From Eubacteriaceae bacterium (GTDB lineage: Bacteria; Bacillota; Clostridia; Peptostreptococcales; Anaerovoracaceae), in assembly GCA_902362805.1 (NCBI GenBank), contig CABIXY010000004.1:248001-312000 (forward strand): a stretch of 64,000 bases of DNA, written 5' to 3'. This document shows positions 34,342-44,006 of the stretch, one piece after another; the first letter of the stretch is position 1, and the number at the start of each line of letters is the position of its first letter. Position numbers and translations under genes: made by a program. The notes below the pieces were generated by a model, which saw only the letters and a program-made list of their open reading frames with translations, was not told where the DNA came from and searched no databases.

Positions 34342-35319
34342 TTATTTGAACAACATGTCCCGGTTTATTTCAGCCAAGCTGTAGGCACCGCACATGGCCA
34401 TGGTATCAGCCAGTTCGGCCGCTATTTTATCTACGTAAGCCCTGACCCCTTCAGCGCCATCTTTGTAAACTGCATTGACAAAAGGTCTGGCAATCAATAC
34501 TGCATCAGCGCCTAATGCCAGGGCTTTGAATACATCTACGCCGCTACGGATTCCGCCATCTACGAGTATCTTCATAGAACCATCTACTGCCTGCACAATT
34601 TCCTCCAGCACTTCTGCTGTAGCCGGGCACTGATCGAGAACGCGTCCGCCGTGATTAGAAACTACGATTGCCGCCGCTCCAGCTTCTTTTGCTTTCAAGG
34701 CCGCTTTTGGCGTCATGATGCCTTTTACAATAAAAGGCATTTGCGCGCCTGCAATGATTTCTTTCAATTCTGCCACGGATTTGCTTCCTGCCGGAGGCTG
34801 GAAGTTCTTTAAAAATGGAAGGCCGGCAGCGTCGATGTCCATGGCGACAGCAAAGGCATCCGCCTCTTTCACGATGTCCATCTTTTCGTCGATCATAGCT
34901 TTATTCCACGGTTTGATTGTCGGCACGCCTAAGCCGTCTACTGCTTTGATGGCGATACCGGCAGCTTTCATGACCTCGGGATCCATGCCGTCCCCCGTAA
35001 ACGCTGCAATGCCTTTTTCCTTACAGGCTGGGACTAAAATATTATTATATTCGAGGTCGTTATACTTGTCCCCATAATGCATATTTACTGCACCTACAGG
35101 ACCGGCAAATACCGGTACAGCAAAGCTTTTGCCAAAGAGTTCCAATGCAGTGGAAACCTCCCGTTTTTCTGTCAGCGTATCCATATTGACACGGATTTCT
35201 TTCCACTTGTCATAATTTCTAATCGCTGTATCACCGATACCTTTTGCCCCTGGACCTGGAATCTGATTTCTACAACCTTTTCCATTGCACTCTGGACATA
35301 CTTTACAAAACCCTTCCAT
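34342..35319 (-). CDS. FMN-dependent alpha-hydroxyacid oxidoreductase
   Basis: A 325-residue TIM-barrel flavoprotein of the lactate oxidase/glycolate oxidase family. Seen near the end: QMPFIVKGIMTPKAALKAKEAGAAAIVVSNHGGRVLDQCPATAEVLEEI with the catalytic His and Arg, and ILVDGGIRSGVDVFKALALGADAVLIARP for FMN phosphate. The N-terminus carries a cysteine cluster (CKVCPECNGKGC), typical of clostridial members and perhaps a metal site. The ATG at 35319 is preferred: GGAAGG lies upstream and the Cys cluster starts at residue 5. Substrate could be lactate or another 2-hydroxyacid. Confidence 0.88.
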   Translation of the reverse strand: MEGFCKVCPECNGKGCRNQIPGPGAKGIGDTAIRNYDKWKEIRVNMDTLTEKREVSTALELFGKSFAVPVFAGPVGAVNMHYGDKYNDLEYNNILVPACKEKGIAAFTGDGMDPEVMKAAGIAIKAVDGLGVPTIKPWNKAMIDEKMDIVKEADAFAVAMDIDAAGLPFLKNFQPPAGSKSVAELKEIIAGAQMPFIVKGIMTPKAALKAKEAGAAAIVVSNHGGRVLDQCPATAEVLEEIVQAVDGSMKILVDGGIRSGVDVFKALALGADAVLIARPFVNAVYKDGAEGVRAYVDKIAAELADTMAMCGAYSLAEINRDMLFK

Positions 35320-35381
35320 ACTAACTACTACCTTCCTTTCTTTATCTATGCGGGAAATATCGTCGGAGACGATATCAGCTT

Positions 35382-36347
35382 TTATACTAACAAGAACGCT
35401 GCGTAACAACAGATAATGCCAACAGAGCAAAGACCTTGTGTCGTCCGGTTCTTAAATCTTAACATGATCCAGAAAAGCGGTGTTGCGATGCAGCCGAACA
35501 GCAACAGTGACATGGTCTTATCGTCCGGATAAGCGTAGACGCCGCTGCCAAGGGATAATACGTCAGCGATTGCCAAAATAATGAAGTTAAACAAATTGCT
35601 GCCGATGATATTACCGACTGCGATATTATAGTTTCTCATTTTAAACAACGTGATTGTCGAAGATAACTCCGGCAGTGATGTAGCAACGCCTAAGAAAAGT
35701 GCGCCTGCAAGTCCCTGACCGAGATTCAGCTTGACAGAAATCTGATCTGTCAAATAAGTAATGATGATACTGAAGGCGATGATTCCCACACTGGCCAGAA
35801 AAAAGCGAAAGCCGATCTGTTTGATGGAAAGCTTGGTAGACATGCTGGCATGATAGTCCAGAGCATCTTCGTCTGTATCTACATCGTTAGCAACTGCCAG
35901 ATATTTTGCTCCCAAAACATAAACCAATAAAATCAGCACCGATGTGATACTCAGATTCAAAATCCTCACATTGACGACATTCATAAAGTTCAGCCCGATA
36001 AAAATGTAAATCAGAAACACTAAAAAGGCTACATTTCTATAGCTCTTGGAAACTCTTCCCTTAGAAAACCCTTTAAAATAAATAAGGATAATCACAGAAA
36101 TTGCTAATAAATTAAAAAGATCACTGCCCAGGATATTGCCCATACATAAGCCTGGCCGATCTAAGAGCACCGTTGCTGAAATGCTTGTAAACAATTCCGG
36201 CAAAGACGTGACAGCGGAAAGCATGATGCCTCCCAGAAACGCACCAGAAAGTTTTGTGTTCTTGTCAAGCAAGTCAATATAATTAGATGCTTTTATTGAT
36301 AAAATAACCACAATTGCGGCTGCCGCCAGATATTCTAAATAAATCAA
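35382..36347 (-). CDS. Sodium/calcium exchanger family protein (CaCA superfamily)
   Basis: A 321-residue membrane protein with about ten helices and the two inverted alpha repeats of CaCA exchangers: SGAFLGGIMLSAVTSLPELFTSISATVLLDRPGLCMGNILGSDLFNLLAIS (about 34-85) and AGALFLGVATSLPELSSTITLFKMRNYNIAVGNIIGSNLFNFIILA (about 213-260). Conserved Glu in SLPEL and polar residues in GSDLFN/GSNLFN bind the cations. It exchanges Ca2+ or another cation for Na+ or H+. Separated by 62 bases from the FMN oxidoreductase gene downstream. Confidence 0.92.
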   Translation of the reverse strand: MIYLEYLAAAAIVVILSIKASNYIDLLDKNTKLSGAFLGGIMLSAVTSLPELFTSISATVLLDRPGLCMGNILGSDLFNLLAISVIILIYFKGFSKGRVSKSYRNVAFLVFLIYIFIGLNFMNVVNVRILNLSITSVLILLVYVLGAKYLAVANDVDTDEDALDYHASMSTKLSIKQIGFRFFLASVGIIAFSIIITYLTDQISVKLNLGQGLAGALFLGVATSLPELSSTITLFKMRNYNIAVGNIIGSNLFNFIILAIADVLSLGSGVYAYPDDKTMSLLLFGCIATPLFWIMLRFKNRTTQGLCSVGIICCYAAFLLV

Positions 36348-36531
36348 TGATATACTCCTTAATCACTCGAAAATACTAAATAATAATTTATCATAGATAC
36401 CAAAGAATGTCAATTCGCTGAGAGGATTCAAATTGTCCTTTCTTCGGACTTCTAATAGAAACTTTATGGTCTTTCTGGAAAAAATATGATATACTTTTTT
36501 TATTCCATGTTAATAAAAAGGACATCAAATT

Positions 36532-37476
36532 ATGCTTATAGTCTTCGGAAAAGTATTTGCAATTTTTATCATGATCTTCATCGGATTTATTGCAAACAAA
36601 ATTAAAATTCTGCCCAATGAGGCGATTCCTCATATCACCAAACTCATGCTCTGCATCACGGCACCATGCATGGCTATTTCATCTATTTACTCTAAAACGC
36701 TTTCTGCGGACGTTATCACCGCCACGGTTCAAACCATGGCAGGTGCTGTCATCTTTTTCACTGCAAGCACCCTCTTCTCCGCTCTGATCGTAAAGATATT
36801 TAAATTTAAGCCGTCAGAAGACCGTGGCATGTACATCGTTGCAATTACCACCGTCAACAGCGGATTCATGGGTTTTCCTGTCACAAAGGCCATCTTTGGC
36901 GGTGACATCTTTTATCTGATGGTCATGCACAATATCTTGCTCAATCTGTACATGTACGGAGCGGTTCCTCCGCTTCTCAATATCGGCGCAGAGGCGAAGA
37001 TTGACCCCAAGCGGATTCTCAAATCCATGTGCAATATCTGCGTCTTTGCAGTCATCGCCGGCATCATCATGTTATTAGCCGGCATCAAACCGCCTGCCGT
37101 GCTGGACGACGTGATTCAGTCTCTCAGCGACGCCACCATCCCTCTGTCCATGCTGCTGGTCGGCATGCAGCTTGGTTCCAGTAACGTCAAAAACATACTG
37201 AAAAACAAATACATCCTGCTGACGAACATGACTGCAATGCTGGTCATTCCGGCTATTACATTCCTTATCGTCAATCAGATGGATTTCTTATACACCGATG
37301 TGAAAGTCGTCATGATCTTTGCATCTGCATTTCCAACGGCAGTAGCTCCTGTAGCCATTGCCGAGCAGGAAGGAAAGAACAGCCATACTCTGGCCGAAAT
37401 CGTTTCCCTGACTACTTTTACATCACTTGTCACCATCCCAGTCATCGCTGTGTTCCTCATGTCCTATTATTACTAA
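36532..37476 (+). CDS. AEC family transporter (auxin efflux carrier-like, organic acid permease)
   Basis: A 314-residue membrane protein with about ten helices in two five-helix halves. Seen: the AEC start FGKVFAIFIMIFIGFIANKIKILPNEAIPHITKLMLCITAPCM, the conserved GFMGFPVTKAIFG, and near the end AFPTAVAPVAIAEQEGKNSHTLAEIVSLTTFTSLVTIPV. Bacterial relatives include malate and malonate permeases. It is monocistronic and convergent with the catabolic cluster, so it could move a hydroxyacid used there, but nothing in the sequence proves that. Confidence 0.9.
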   Translation: MLIVFGKVFAIFIMIFIGFIANKIKILPNEAIPHITKLMLCITAPCMAISSIYSKTLSADVITATVQTMAGAVIFFTASTLFSALIVKIFKFKPSEDRGMYIVAITTVNSGFMGFPVTKAIFGGDIFYLMVMHNILLNLYMYGAVPPLLNIGAEAKIDPKRILKSMCNICVFAVIAGIIMLLAGIKPPAVLDDVIQSLSDATIPLSMLLVGMQLGSSNVKNILKNKYILLTNMTAMLVIPAITFLIVNQMDFLYTDVKVVMIFASAFPTAVAPVAIAEQEGKNSHTLAEIVSLTTFTSLVTIPVIAVFLMSYYY

Positions 37477-37483
37477 ATACGAG

Positions 37484-37528
37484 CGGCTGCTCCAGCAGAT
37501 TATCAGTCTACCAGGGCAGCCGTTTTTT
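37484..37528 (+). terminator. Terminator of AEC transporter gene
   Basis: CGGCTGC (37484-37490) / GCAGCCG (37516-37522) with inner CTGCTCCAGCAG and a T6 run, eight bases after the stop codon. Confidence 0.88.
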
Positions 37529-37566
37529 CTTCCCCTATTTTGATGATTCTCTCGTCTCGATACACC

Positions 37567-38141
37567 TCACAAGATGCACAGCAGCTGGGACACCCTCCGA
37601 ACTTTACTGGAGGTTTTCCAAATGCCCATTTCCTTCGCCTGCTCTATGAGCCGCTCCCTAAAATCAGGATGCGCGATGGAAATCAACAGTTCCGCTCTTT
37701 CGTATGTATTTCTACCCTTTAAGTTGACTGCTCCATACTCTGTTACGATATAATGGACTGCACTCCGCGGTGTGGATACATGCTGCCCTTGGGCAGTACC
37801 GGCAGAAACCAGCAGTTTCCTTCTTTGTTCTGTTTTCTCTCTGTACCAGTTAAGTGGGTGCTGCAATAGTGAAAATGTTCAGCCCGCGGGTCTGCTTTCA
37901 AAATTTCCGGCGGCTCACCGTAACTCCACATCGTCGTACATACGGTTACATCTGTCAGTTCTTCGCTTCTCTTAGCCAAGCCCTTTCTATATCAACTACC
38001 ACGCCGCCGAAGAACCCGAGGTGAATTTGATCCCCCGATTTTACCAACTTCGCTGCATCGTCTGCTGACACCAGTTTTGCCCTGTAGTTTTCCTGTATCT
38101 GCTACAGGGGTGCGTTTTTTAATAATCGCTCCCATTTTCAT
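37567..38141 (-). pseudogene. Decayed acetyl-CoA hydrolase/CoA-transferase gene
   Basis: Pieces of one CoA-transferase gene in shifting frames: N-terminal MGAIIKKRTPVAD, then in another frame ENYRAKLVSADDAAKLVKSGDQIHLGFFGGVVVDIERA, then AKRSEELTDVTVCTTMWSYGEPPEILKADPRAEHFHYCSTH, and last VSTPRSAVHYIVTEYGAVNLKGRNTYERAELLISIAHPDFRERL. At least three frameshifts and a large internal deletion: about 190 codons remain of the usual ~440, and the catalytic Glu region is gone. It resembles succinyl/butyryl-CoA:acetate CoA-transferases. It lies directly downstream of a decayed thiolase gene, under the same sigma-54 promoter. Confidence 0.9.
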
Positions 38142-38164
38142 TTCCTTTCTTTTTCTCTTCACGG

Positions 38165-39342
38165 TCAGACCATTTCGATGATGGCGGCTGTTCCCATTCC
38201 GCCGCCTGCACAAAGTGCCGCCAGTCCGTATTTTTGATTTCTCTTTTTCAGTTCGTGCATCAAAGTCACTACCAGTCTTACACCCGTAGCCCCCACAGGA
38301 TGGTCCAGAGAAATACCACTGCCATTTACATTGAGTTTTTCCTCTGGGATTCCCAAAGTCTTCTGGCAGGCGATACACTGCGCGGCAAAAGCCTCATTTA
38401 TTTCAAATAAGTCAATGTCGTCGATGGTAAATCCCGCCTTTGCAAGGGCTTTCTGTGATGCGCTGATCGGTCCGATTCCCATAAGTTCCGGTGCGACTCC
38501 GGTGGTTGCAACAGATTTCATTCTTGCAAGAATCGGAACCCCTGCCTCTTTCGCCATTTCTTCCTCCATCAGAAGAATGCCAGCTGCCGCATCATTCATG
38601 CCAGAAGCATTTCCGGCAGTCACCCTGCCGCCTTCTTTAAAAGTCGCCTTTAATTTCGACAATGATTCCAGACTGACATCTCTGCGGGGATATTCATCTG
38701 TGTCGTACATGTTGTCTCCTTTCCGTCCCTTCACGGTTACGGAAACAATTTCCTCTTTAAACCTGCCGCTGTCAACAGCGTGCACAGCCTTCTGCTGCGA
38801 CCGCAAGGCAAAGGCATCCATCTCTTCCCGGGTTACGTGGTATTCGTCCGCCACGTTCTCCGCGGTGATACCCATGGCGGGACCTACCCCTAAATTAGTC
38901 AGAGCGTCCCACATAGAATCCCTCAATTCCATATGTCCGTACTTCTGTCCATACCTGGCATTGAAAACCATATGAGGAGCTGTGCTCATGCTGTCAGCTC
39001 CGCCAGCCATAATGCAATCTGCTTCGCCTGCTTTGATCTGATAAAAGCCGAACTGAATGGCAGACATGGATGATGTACAATTTCTATGGATGGTAATTCC
39101 AGTACCGTGTCGGGAAGTCCTGCCTTGATTGCCGCGACTCTTGCCAGATTGTTCTTCTGATAAGTTCTCTGATAATTACACCCCCATATAACATCATTTA
39201 CTATTTCCGGGTGAATCCCTGATCGTTTTATCAGGTCCTGCATGACAGGAATAGACAAGTCCAACGAAGTGAGACTTTTAAATTGTCCGCCAATGGTGCC
39301 AATCGGTGTCCGGCAACCTGCTGTAATGACTACGTTTCTCAT
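38165..39342 (-). pseudogene. Acetyl-CoA acetyltransferase (thiolase) gene with a frameshift
   Basis: About 390 codons in total, normal for a thiolase, but split in two frames. The first part (MRNVVITAGCRTPIGTIGG..., to about residue 80) is in one frame; from the catalytic-Cys segment (ITIHRNCTSSMSAIQFG) on, the reading is in another. One missing base around 39100-39106, just after AGLPDTV, explains the shift. The remainder is intact, including NEAFAAQ, GSGISLDHPVGATG with the His and CAGGGMGTA with the second Cys. A sequencing error cannot be excluded, but the neighbouring gene is also broken. It has its own sigma-54 promoter. Confidence 0.9.
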
Positions 39343-39382
39343 AAATGCAATCTCCTTATATTATTTTGATGTAATATGTTTT

Positions 39383-39399
39383 AGCAACAAGTATGCCAA
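39383..39399 (-). promoter_or_regulatory. Sigma-54 promoter before the broken thiolase gene
   Basis: Minus-strand TTGGCAT-ACTTG-TTGCT with ten bases between GG and GC, 40 bases before the thiolase start. Confidence 0.87.
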
Positions 39400-39491
39400 A
39401 TTTCCGCAACGAAAAAAGGGAAGGAAATCGTTGAAAATACAAGGATTCCTTCCGTCTCACAGATAAACGTCCTGGTCAGAGGCGTAAATTT

Positions 39492-39537
39492 TATGCACAA
39501 GTGCATATTTCCAGGGAAAATTATACATTTGTGCATT
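39492..39537. promoter_or_regulatory. Enhancer sites upstream of the thiolase sigma-54 promoter
   Basis: A perfect TATGCA-N4-TGCATA site at 39492-39507 and a degenerate one (13 of 16 positions) at 39522-39537; centres 30 bases apart, about 100-130 bases upstream of the -24 box. Confidence 0.8.
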
Positions 39538-39571
39538 TACGCTTAGCCTTACACAAAGTGCTCTGCATCTG

Positions 39572-40945
39572 TCAAATGCCGTATTTGTTCAGTTTTCTTG
39601 AAATTGTCGATTGATTTACGTCCAGGGCTTCTGCCATCCTCTCTGTGGTCTTCCATTTTTCCCTGGCTTTGATCAGAAAGTCTTTTTCGAAGGTTTCCAC
39701 GGCTTCTTTCAAAGTCTGTTCTCCATATGAAAGTGCCTTTTGCTTTTTCCTCCACGGCAGCGTATCCTCATATAAGTAATCGTCTTCGCTGACAACGACC
39801 AGATTTTCAATGATATTCTTCAGTTCACGTATATTTCCCGGCCATTCGTAACGCTCCAGTTCTTTAATCAAGCTGTAGGTCAGCTTTTTCTTCTGACCGT
39901 AGAGCGTGTTGAACTGGTTTACGAATTTCGTTGCCAGCGGTACGACTTCGTCAATTCGTTCTCTGAGAGGAGGCACCTTCAGAGAAACGACATTGAGTCT
40001 ATAATAGAGATCGTCACGAAAACGACCTTCGCGGACTTCTCTTTCCAGATCCCGGTTGGTGGCCGCTATCATTCTCACGTCGATGGGAATTTCTTCCCGC
40101 TGACCGATTCTCATGATTTTTCTTGATTCCAATACCCGCAGAAGTTTCACCTGCAGGGAAAGTTCCAGCTCTCCGATTTCATCTAAGAAAATGACGCCGC
40201 TGTCCGCCTCTTCAAAGAGGCCTTTCTTTCCCCCTCTGATGGCGCCGGTAAAAGCGCCTTCCACATAACCGAACAACTCTGATTCCAGCAGATTGGCGGG
40301 AATCGCACCATAATTAATGACCACCATCAGTTTATCACAGCGGCGCTTGTCCTCTTTGTGTATATACCTGGCAACCAGTTCTTTACCGGTACCGGACTCT
40401 CCTGTTATCAAAACCGTAGTGTTATAGGTGCTCACTCGCTTTGCCACTTCATAGATATCCCGCATGCGATTGTTGATTACAACCGTATCATTGTCGATGT
40501 CGATCAGCTCTTTGTGAATGCCCATGCTCTTGAGATAGAGCTTTTCCATGGCCTGCGCTTCTCCCAGTTTCAGTTTGAGATGATTGATTTCGGATATATC
40601 CCGTGTGTTAACAACCACCTTTTTCACTTCGTTCTTCTCACCGAAAATAGGCGTGCCTGTAACGCTGATATGATTTCCGTTCTGGGTATCGTGTTCCATA
40701 GACATGGCGCAGCCGTTTTCAATGACGTCTAAGGCAATTGACCGCTTCATCCAAACCGGATTAATCAGTTCTCTCATATTGTGTCCTACGATTTCATCAC
40801 GTCAGATTCCAGTATTGCGCGTATAGGATAAATTTGCCATCAGGCAGTTGCCATTGCCGTCAGTGACCATGATTCCATCAAAGGATGCTTCTAGTATTTC
40901 CTCCAGTTCGCTCAGCAGATACGCCATGTCTTTGATTCTGCTCAT
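39572..40945 (-). pseudogene. Sigma-54-dependent activator (PAS-AAA+-Fis HTH) with in-frame TGA in the PAS domain
   Basis: The natural start is ATG at 40945 behind AAAGGGGA. Codon 48 is TGA (40802-40804), then the same frame continues 401 further codons from ATG 40777. Before the stop: PAS segment ILEASFDGIMVTDGNGNCLMANLSYTRNTGI; after it: RDEIVGHNMRELI, a normal PAS continuation. The AAA+ part is complete: GESGTGKELVA, GAFTGA, SGVIFLDEIGELE, WPGNIRELKNIIENL, and the Fis HTH ends DVNQSTISRKLNKYGI. Re-initiation at 40777 could yield a PAS-damaged but otherwise complete activator. Its own promoter is of sigma-54 type. It probably controls the surrounding acyl-CoA operon. Confidence 0.85.
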
Positions 40946-40984
40946 TCAATCCGTCCCCTTTCTAAAAACTATGACACAATAAAA

Positions 40985-41001
40985 AGCAATTTTTATGCCA
41001 A
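40985..41001 (-). promoter_or_regulatory. Sigma-54 promoter of the enhancer-binding regulator
   Basis: Minus-strand TTGGCAT-AAAAA-TTGCT, ten bases between GG and GC, 40 bases before the regulator start: the regulator is predicted to activate its own gene. Confidence 0.87.
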
Positions 41002-41075
41002 ATCCTTTGAAAGGGTGTCTAGCATCTGACTTCAAGGCTTTTCACTTGTGTGCCTGTGCGCCAGTCTGCCTTTGA

Positions 41076-41093
41076 CTATGCATTTCTGCATAG
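41076..41093. promoter_or_regulatory. Enhancer palindrome upstream of the regulator gene
   Basis: CTATGCA-N4-TGCATAG (7-base arms), about 83 bases upstream of the -24 box. Same core as the site before the thiolase gene. Confidence 0.8.
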
Positions 41094-41115
41094 TTCCCCT
41101 ACTTAAACGAGATTT

Positions 41116-42594
41116 CTATTTCTGAATCCCCGCAAGATTTTTCGCCAGTTTCTTCTTTCCTTGTATGTTACCCTGCCTTGCAATCATGATGCGCTGTGCC
41201 TGCGGTGAGCCTGCACCGTGCATGGACTCCGTTCGGTAACCCACTGCCGCAGATCCCAGACAGATGTTTTCTAAGAATCGCAGCACTCTCATGCGATCTT
41301 CTGTAGAGCAGGTTCCGTTGCCCGCGAAGAACTTGTGGCAGATTTGACCGATGGTTTCTCCCTCTCTGCCCACAGGCGTATCTGACTGAAAGTCTTTCTC
41401 CGAAGGCATGGTCACCATAAGGCCCCCTGCGATATCCTCCGCCAGCCTGACGATTTCATAGGGGAATCTGGTCACGTTCTGCTTACAGACATTGGCCAAC
41501 AGCAGATCGATGATGTAACCGCCCGATGCCGTCTGACAGCCTTCGCAGGAACATGCGATGCCGCAGCTATATAACGTTTCGTTGAGATGGGTCATTTCAA
41601 TCAACTTTTCTTTTACCGCAGAAGCTTTTTCCACGCCGTTATACTCCGCTGCCAGGGCAGCCGCACCGATGACCACGTCGCCCACTCCTACTTTACATCC
41701 GCCGTAGGACTGCCTGTGAAAGCCGGCAAATCGTTCTACCAGCATGCCGGCAAAATCGTATTCTCCTGCCATAAACACGTATTCATTGGGTACAAAGACA
41801 TCGTCAAAGACCACCAAAGCTTCCTGTCCGCCATACTGCTTATTTCCGAGGTCGATGTCGGCCTTTTCCTCCAGCTTTCTCGTATCGCAGGACTGTCTGC
41901 CGTAAATCATATAGATGCCGTCTGCATCGCTTGGGCAGGCAAAGGATACAGCATAATCTTTGTCGTCGGGTCCCATGGCGATGGTCGGCATAACGATGTG
42001 CCAGTGAGAATTGACAGAACCAGTTTGGTGACACTTGGCGCCTCTGACGACAATGCCGTCTTCTCTCACTTCCTTAATTCTAACAAAGAGATCGGCATCC
42101 GCCTGTTGATGGGGCGCTTTACTCCTGTCTCCTTTCGGATCGGTCATCGCTCCATCCACGATCAGGTCGTGATCCTGCACAAAGGTCAAAAACTGCTTGA
42201 AGTTCTGATGATAATGGGTGCCGTATTTTTCATCAATCTCATAAGTCGTAGAATAGACCGCATTAAAGGCATCCATTCCCACACACCGTTGAAAGCAGGA
42301 GCCTGTCTTCTGCCCCAGCAATCGCTGCATCTTGACCTTTTTTTTCAGATCCTCTGCACTCTGGTGGATATGGGCAAAGCGATTAATTTTTTTCCCCGTC
42401 AGATGCGAAACCGCCGTCATCAGATCCTCGTATTCCGGATTGTATGCTAAATCATAGGTTACAGCCACACAATTGATCGAAGGCCGAATCATGGGATGGT
42501 CAACCCAGTTTTCTACCTTCTCTCCAAACATATAGACTCTCGTATTCAATTTTCTCAGGCTCTCTATGTACTGAGCCCCTGTCTTCATCGTCAT
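41116..42594 (-). CDS. abfD: 4-hydroxybutyryl-CoA dehydratase / vinylacetyl-CoA delta-isomerase
   Basis: A 492-residue FAD and [4Fe-4S] enzyme that dehydrates 4-hydroxybutyryl-CoA to crotonyl-CoA by a ketyl radical route. All key residues known from the Clostridium aminobutyricum enzyme are seen with a +1 offset: cluster ligands Cys100, Cys104 (SCFQRC), His293 and Cys300 (HRQSYGGCK), plus Thr191, Glu258 and Tyr297. The family also has 4-hydroxyphenylacetate 3-hydroxylase-like flavoproteins, but those lack the cluster ligands. It is the last intact gene of the acyl-CoA operon and follows the CoA-transferase gene that would activate its substrate. Start has GGGAGG six bases upstream. Confidence 0.95.
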   Translation of the reverse strand: MTMKTGAQYIESLRKLNTRVYMFGEKVENWVDHPMIRPSINCVAVTYDLAYNPEYEDLMTAVSHLTGKKINRFAHIHQSAEDLKKKVKMQRLLGQKTGSCFQRCVGMDAFNAVYSTTYEIDEKYGTHYHQNFKQFLTFVQDHDLIVDGAMTDPKGDRSKAPHQQADADLFVRIKEVREDGIVVRGAKCHQTGSVNSHWHIVMPTIAMGPDDKDYAVSFACPSDADGIYMIYGRQSCDTRKLEEKADIDLGNKQYGGQEALVVFDDVFVPNEYVFMAGEYDFAGMLVERFAGFHRQSYGGCKVGVGDVVIGAAALAAEYNGVEKASAVKEKLIEMTHLNETLYSCGIACSCEGCQTASGGYIIDLLLANVCKQNVTRFPYEIVRLAEDIAGGLMVTMPSEKDFQSDTPVGREGETIGQICHKFFAGNGTCSTEDRMRVLRFLENICLGSAAVGYRTESMHGAGSPQAQRIMIARQGNIQGKKKLAKNLAGIQK

Positions 42595-42664
42595 AATTTT
42601 CCTCCCTCACGGTTCTCGCCACAATTTGTGATACAAATTGATGGGAGACCTTATTTTGTCGTAT

Positions 42665-43984
42665 TTATCTGAAATAAATCTGACCGGCAGCTTTTCTATA
42701 TTCATAAAAGTCTTTTTCAATCTGCTCTCTGAAAGCAGGATGGGCGATTTCAATCAGCGCTTTGCTTCTCTGCGTAATGGACTTTCCGAACAAATCAGCG
42801 ATGCCGTATTCGGTAACCACGTAGTGAACGTCCTGTCTCGTAGTCGTGACCGGTGTGCCAGGCTTTAGGACGCCCACGATTCTCGACAGGGTGCCGCCTT
42901 TTGCCGTAGACGGCAGTGCGATAATCGGTCTGCCGTGTTTCGACTGTTCTGCCCCTCTGAGGAAGTCCAGTTGTCCGCCTACACCGGAGAACATTTTGCT
43001 GCCGATGGAATCTGCCACCACCTGCCCCTGCAAATCCACCTCCAGAGCAGAATTGATGGCCACCACCTTATCGTTTTGCGCGATAACGCCTACATCGTTG
43101 GTGTAATCCACTGGCATCAGCTTTATCATCGGATTGTGATCTACGTACTTGTACAATTCCTTTGTTCCCTGTACAAAGGTCGCCACGATTTTTCCCGTAT
43201 CGATGTTTTTCTTAGCGCCGTTGACCACGCCCTTTTCAATCAAAGGAATCAGATTATCGCTGAATACCTCCGTATGGATTCCGATATCCCTCTTGTGTTC
43301 CAGGAACTTGAGAATAGCGTTAGGCACAGTTCCCTGTCCCATCTGCAGACAGGCACCGTCATCTATCAAAGTGGAAATATAATATCCTATTTTTTCTGCT
43401 ACCGGATCTTCACTTGAAATCAGTGGAAGTTCGTAGATGTCTTCATCATGCTCCACAAAATAGTCGATGTCCGAAACAGAAATTCTCGTATCTCCGCACA
43501 CGTGGGGCATATTTCTATTTACCTGGGCGATAGTGATTCTTCCTCGGTTTACAATGACTTTGGTTTGGTCGCAAGAGGTACCCATCCACACATAACCTTC
43601 TTCATCAGGAGGCGTAACCTGTATCAGACCTACGTCTACGGGCAGGTATCCTTCCCTCATTGCGACCGGCTGCGCATAGAAGTGAATCGGGATGATTTCT
43701 CCTCTTCCCTCTTGGCAGCACTTTCTGTTGTTTTTTCCGAGGAAAAATGAATAAATGACAAAATGTCCCTGGCAGTCCTCTGCAGCATAAGGTGCCTCAC
43801 CGATATTCAGCCCTTGCAAAATGCCTACGTTTTCGAACTGATCCTTCATCTCAACCAATTTGTTGAACAGATATTTCGGTTCTGCCGCCGCATGAGAGGG
43901 CACCACCATCTCGCCATTTCTGATCTGACGCAGTGCTTCCTCAGCTGAAACACATCTGCTCTTATAGATTTCTTTCCAATTCAT
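42665..43984 (-). CDS. 4-hydroxybutyrate CoA-transferase-type acyl-CoA transferase
   Basis: A 439-residue class I CoA-transferase of the acetyl-CoA hydrolase/transferase family. Seen: the catalytic Glu in GIHTEVFSD (Glu239, matching Glu238 of known 4-hydroxybutyrate CoA-transferase), DVGLIQVTPPDEEGYVWMGTS, GVGGQLDFLRGA and HYVVTEYGIADLFGKS. It moves CoA from acetyl-CoA or butyryl-CoA to an acid; next to abfD, 4-hydroxybutyrate is the most likely acceptor, though butyrate:acetate exchange is equally typical of the family. The start at 43984 has AAAGGAAAG upstream. Confidence 0.9.
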   Translation of the reverse strand: MNWKEIYKSRCVSAEEALRQIRNGEMVVPSHAAAEPKYLFNKLVEMKDQFENVGILQGLNIGEAPYAAEDCQGHFVIYSFFLGKNNRKCCQEGRGEIIPIHFYAQPVAMREGYLPVDVGLIQVTPPDEEGYVWMGTSCDQTKVIVNRGRITIAQVNRNMPHVCGDTRISVSDIDYFVEHDEDIYELPLISSEDPVAEKIGYYISTLIDDGACLQMGQGTVPNAILKFLEHKRDIGIHTEVFSDNLIPLIEKGVVNGAKKNIDTGKIVATFVQGTKELYKYVDHNPMIKLMPVDYTNDVGVIAQNDKVVAINSALEVDLQGQVVADSIGSKMFSGVGGQLDFLRGAEQSKHGRPIIALPSTAKGGTLSRIVGVLKPGTPVTTTRQDVHYVVTEYGIADLFGKSITQRSKALIEIAHPAFREQIEKDFYEYRKAAGQIYFR

Positions 43985-44006
43985 AATCTTTCCTTTCTTC
44001 ATCGCT

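Noticed and set aside
41116..42594. 4-hydroxyphenylacetate 3-monooxygenase
   Set aside because: Same superfamily, but the four [4Fe-4S] ligands and three active-site residues of 4-hydroxybutyryl-CoA dehydratase are all present.
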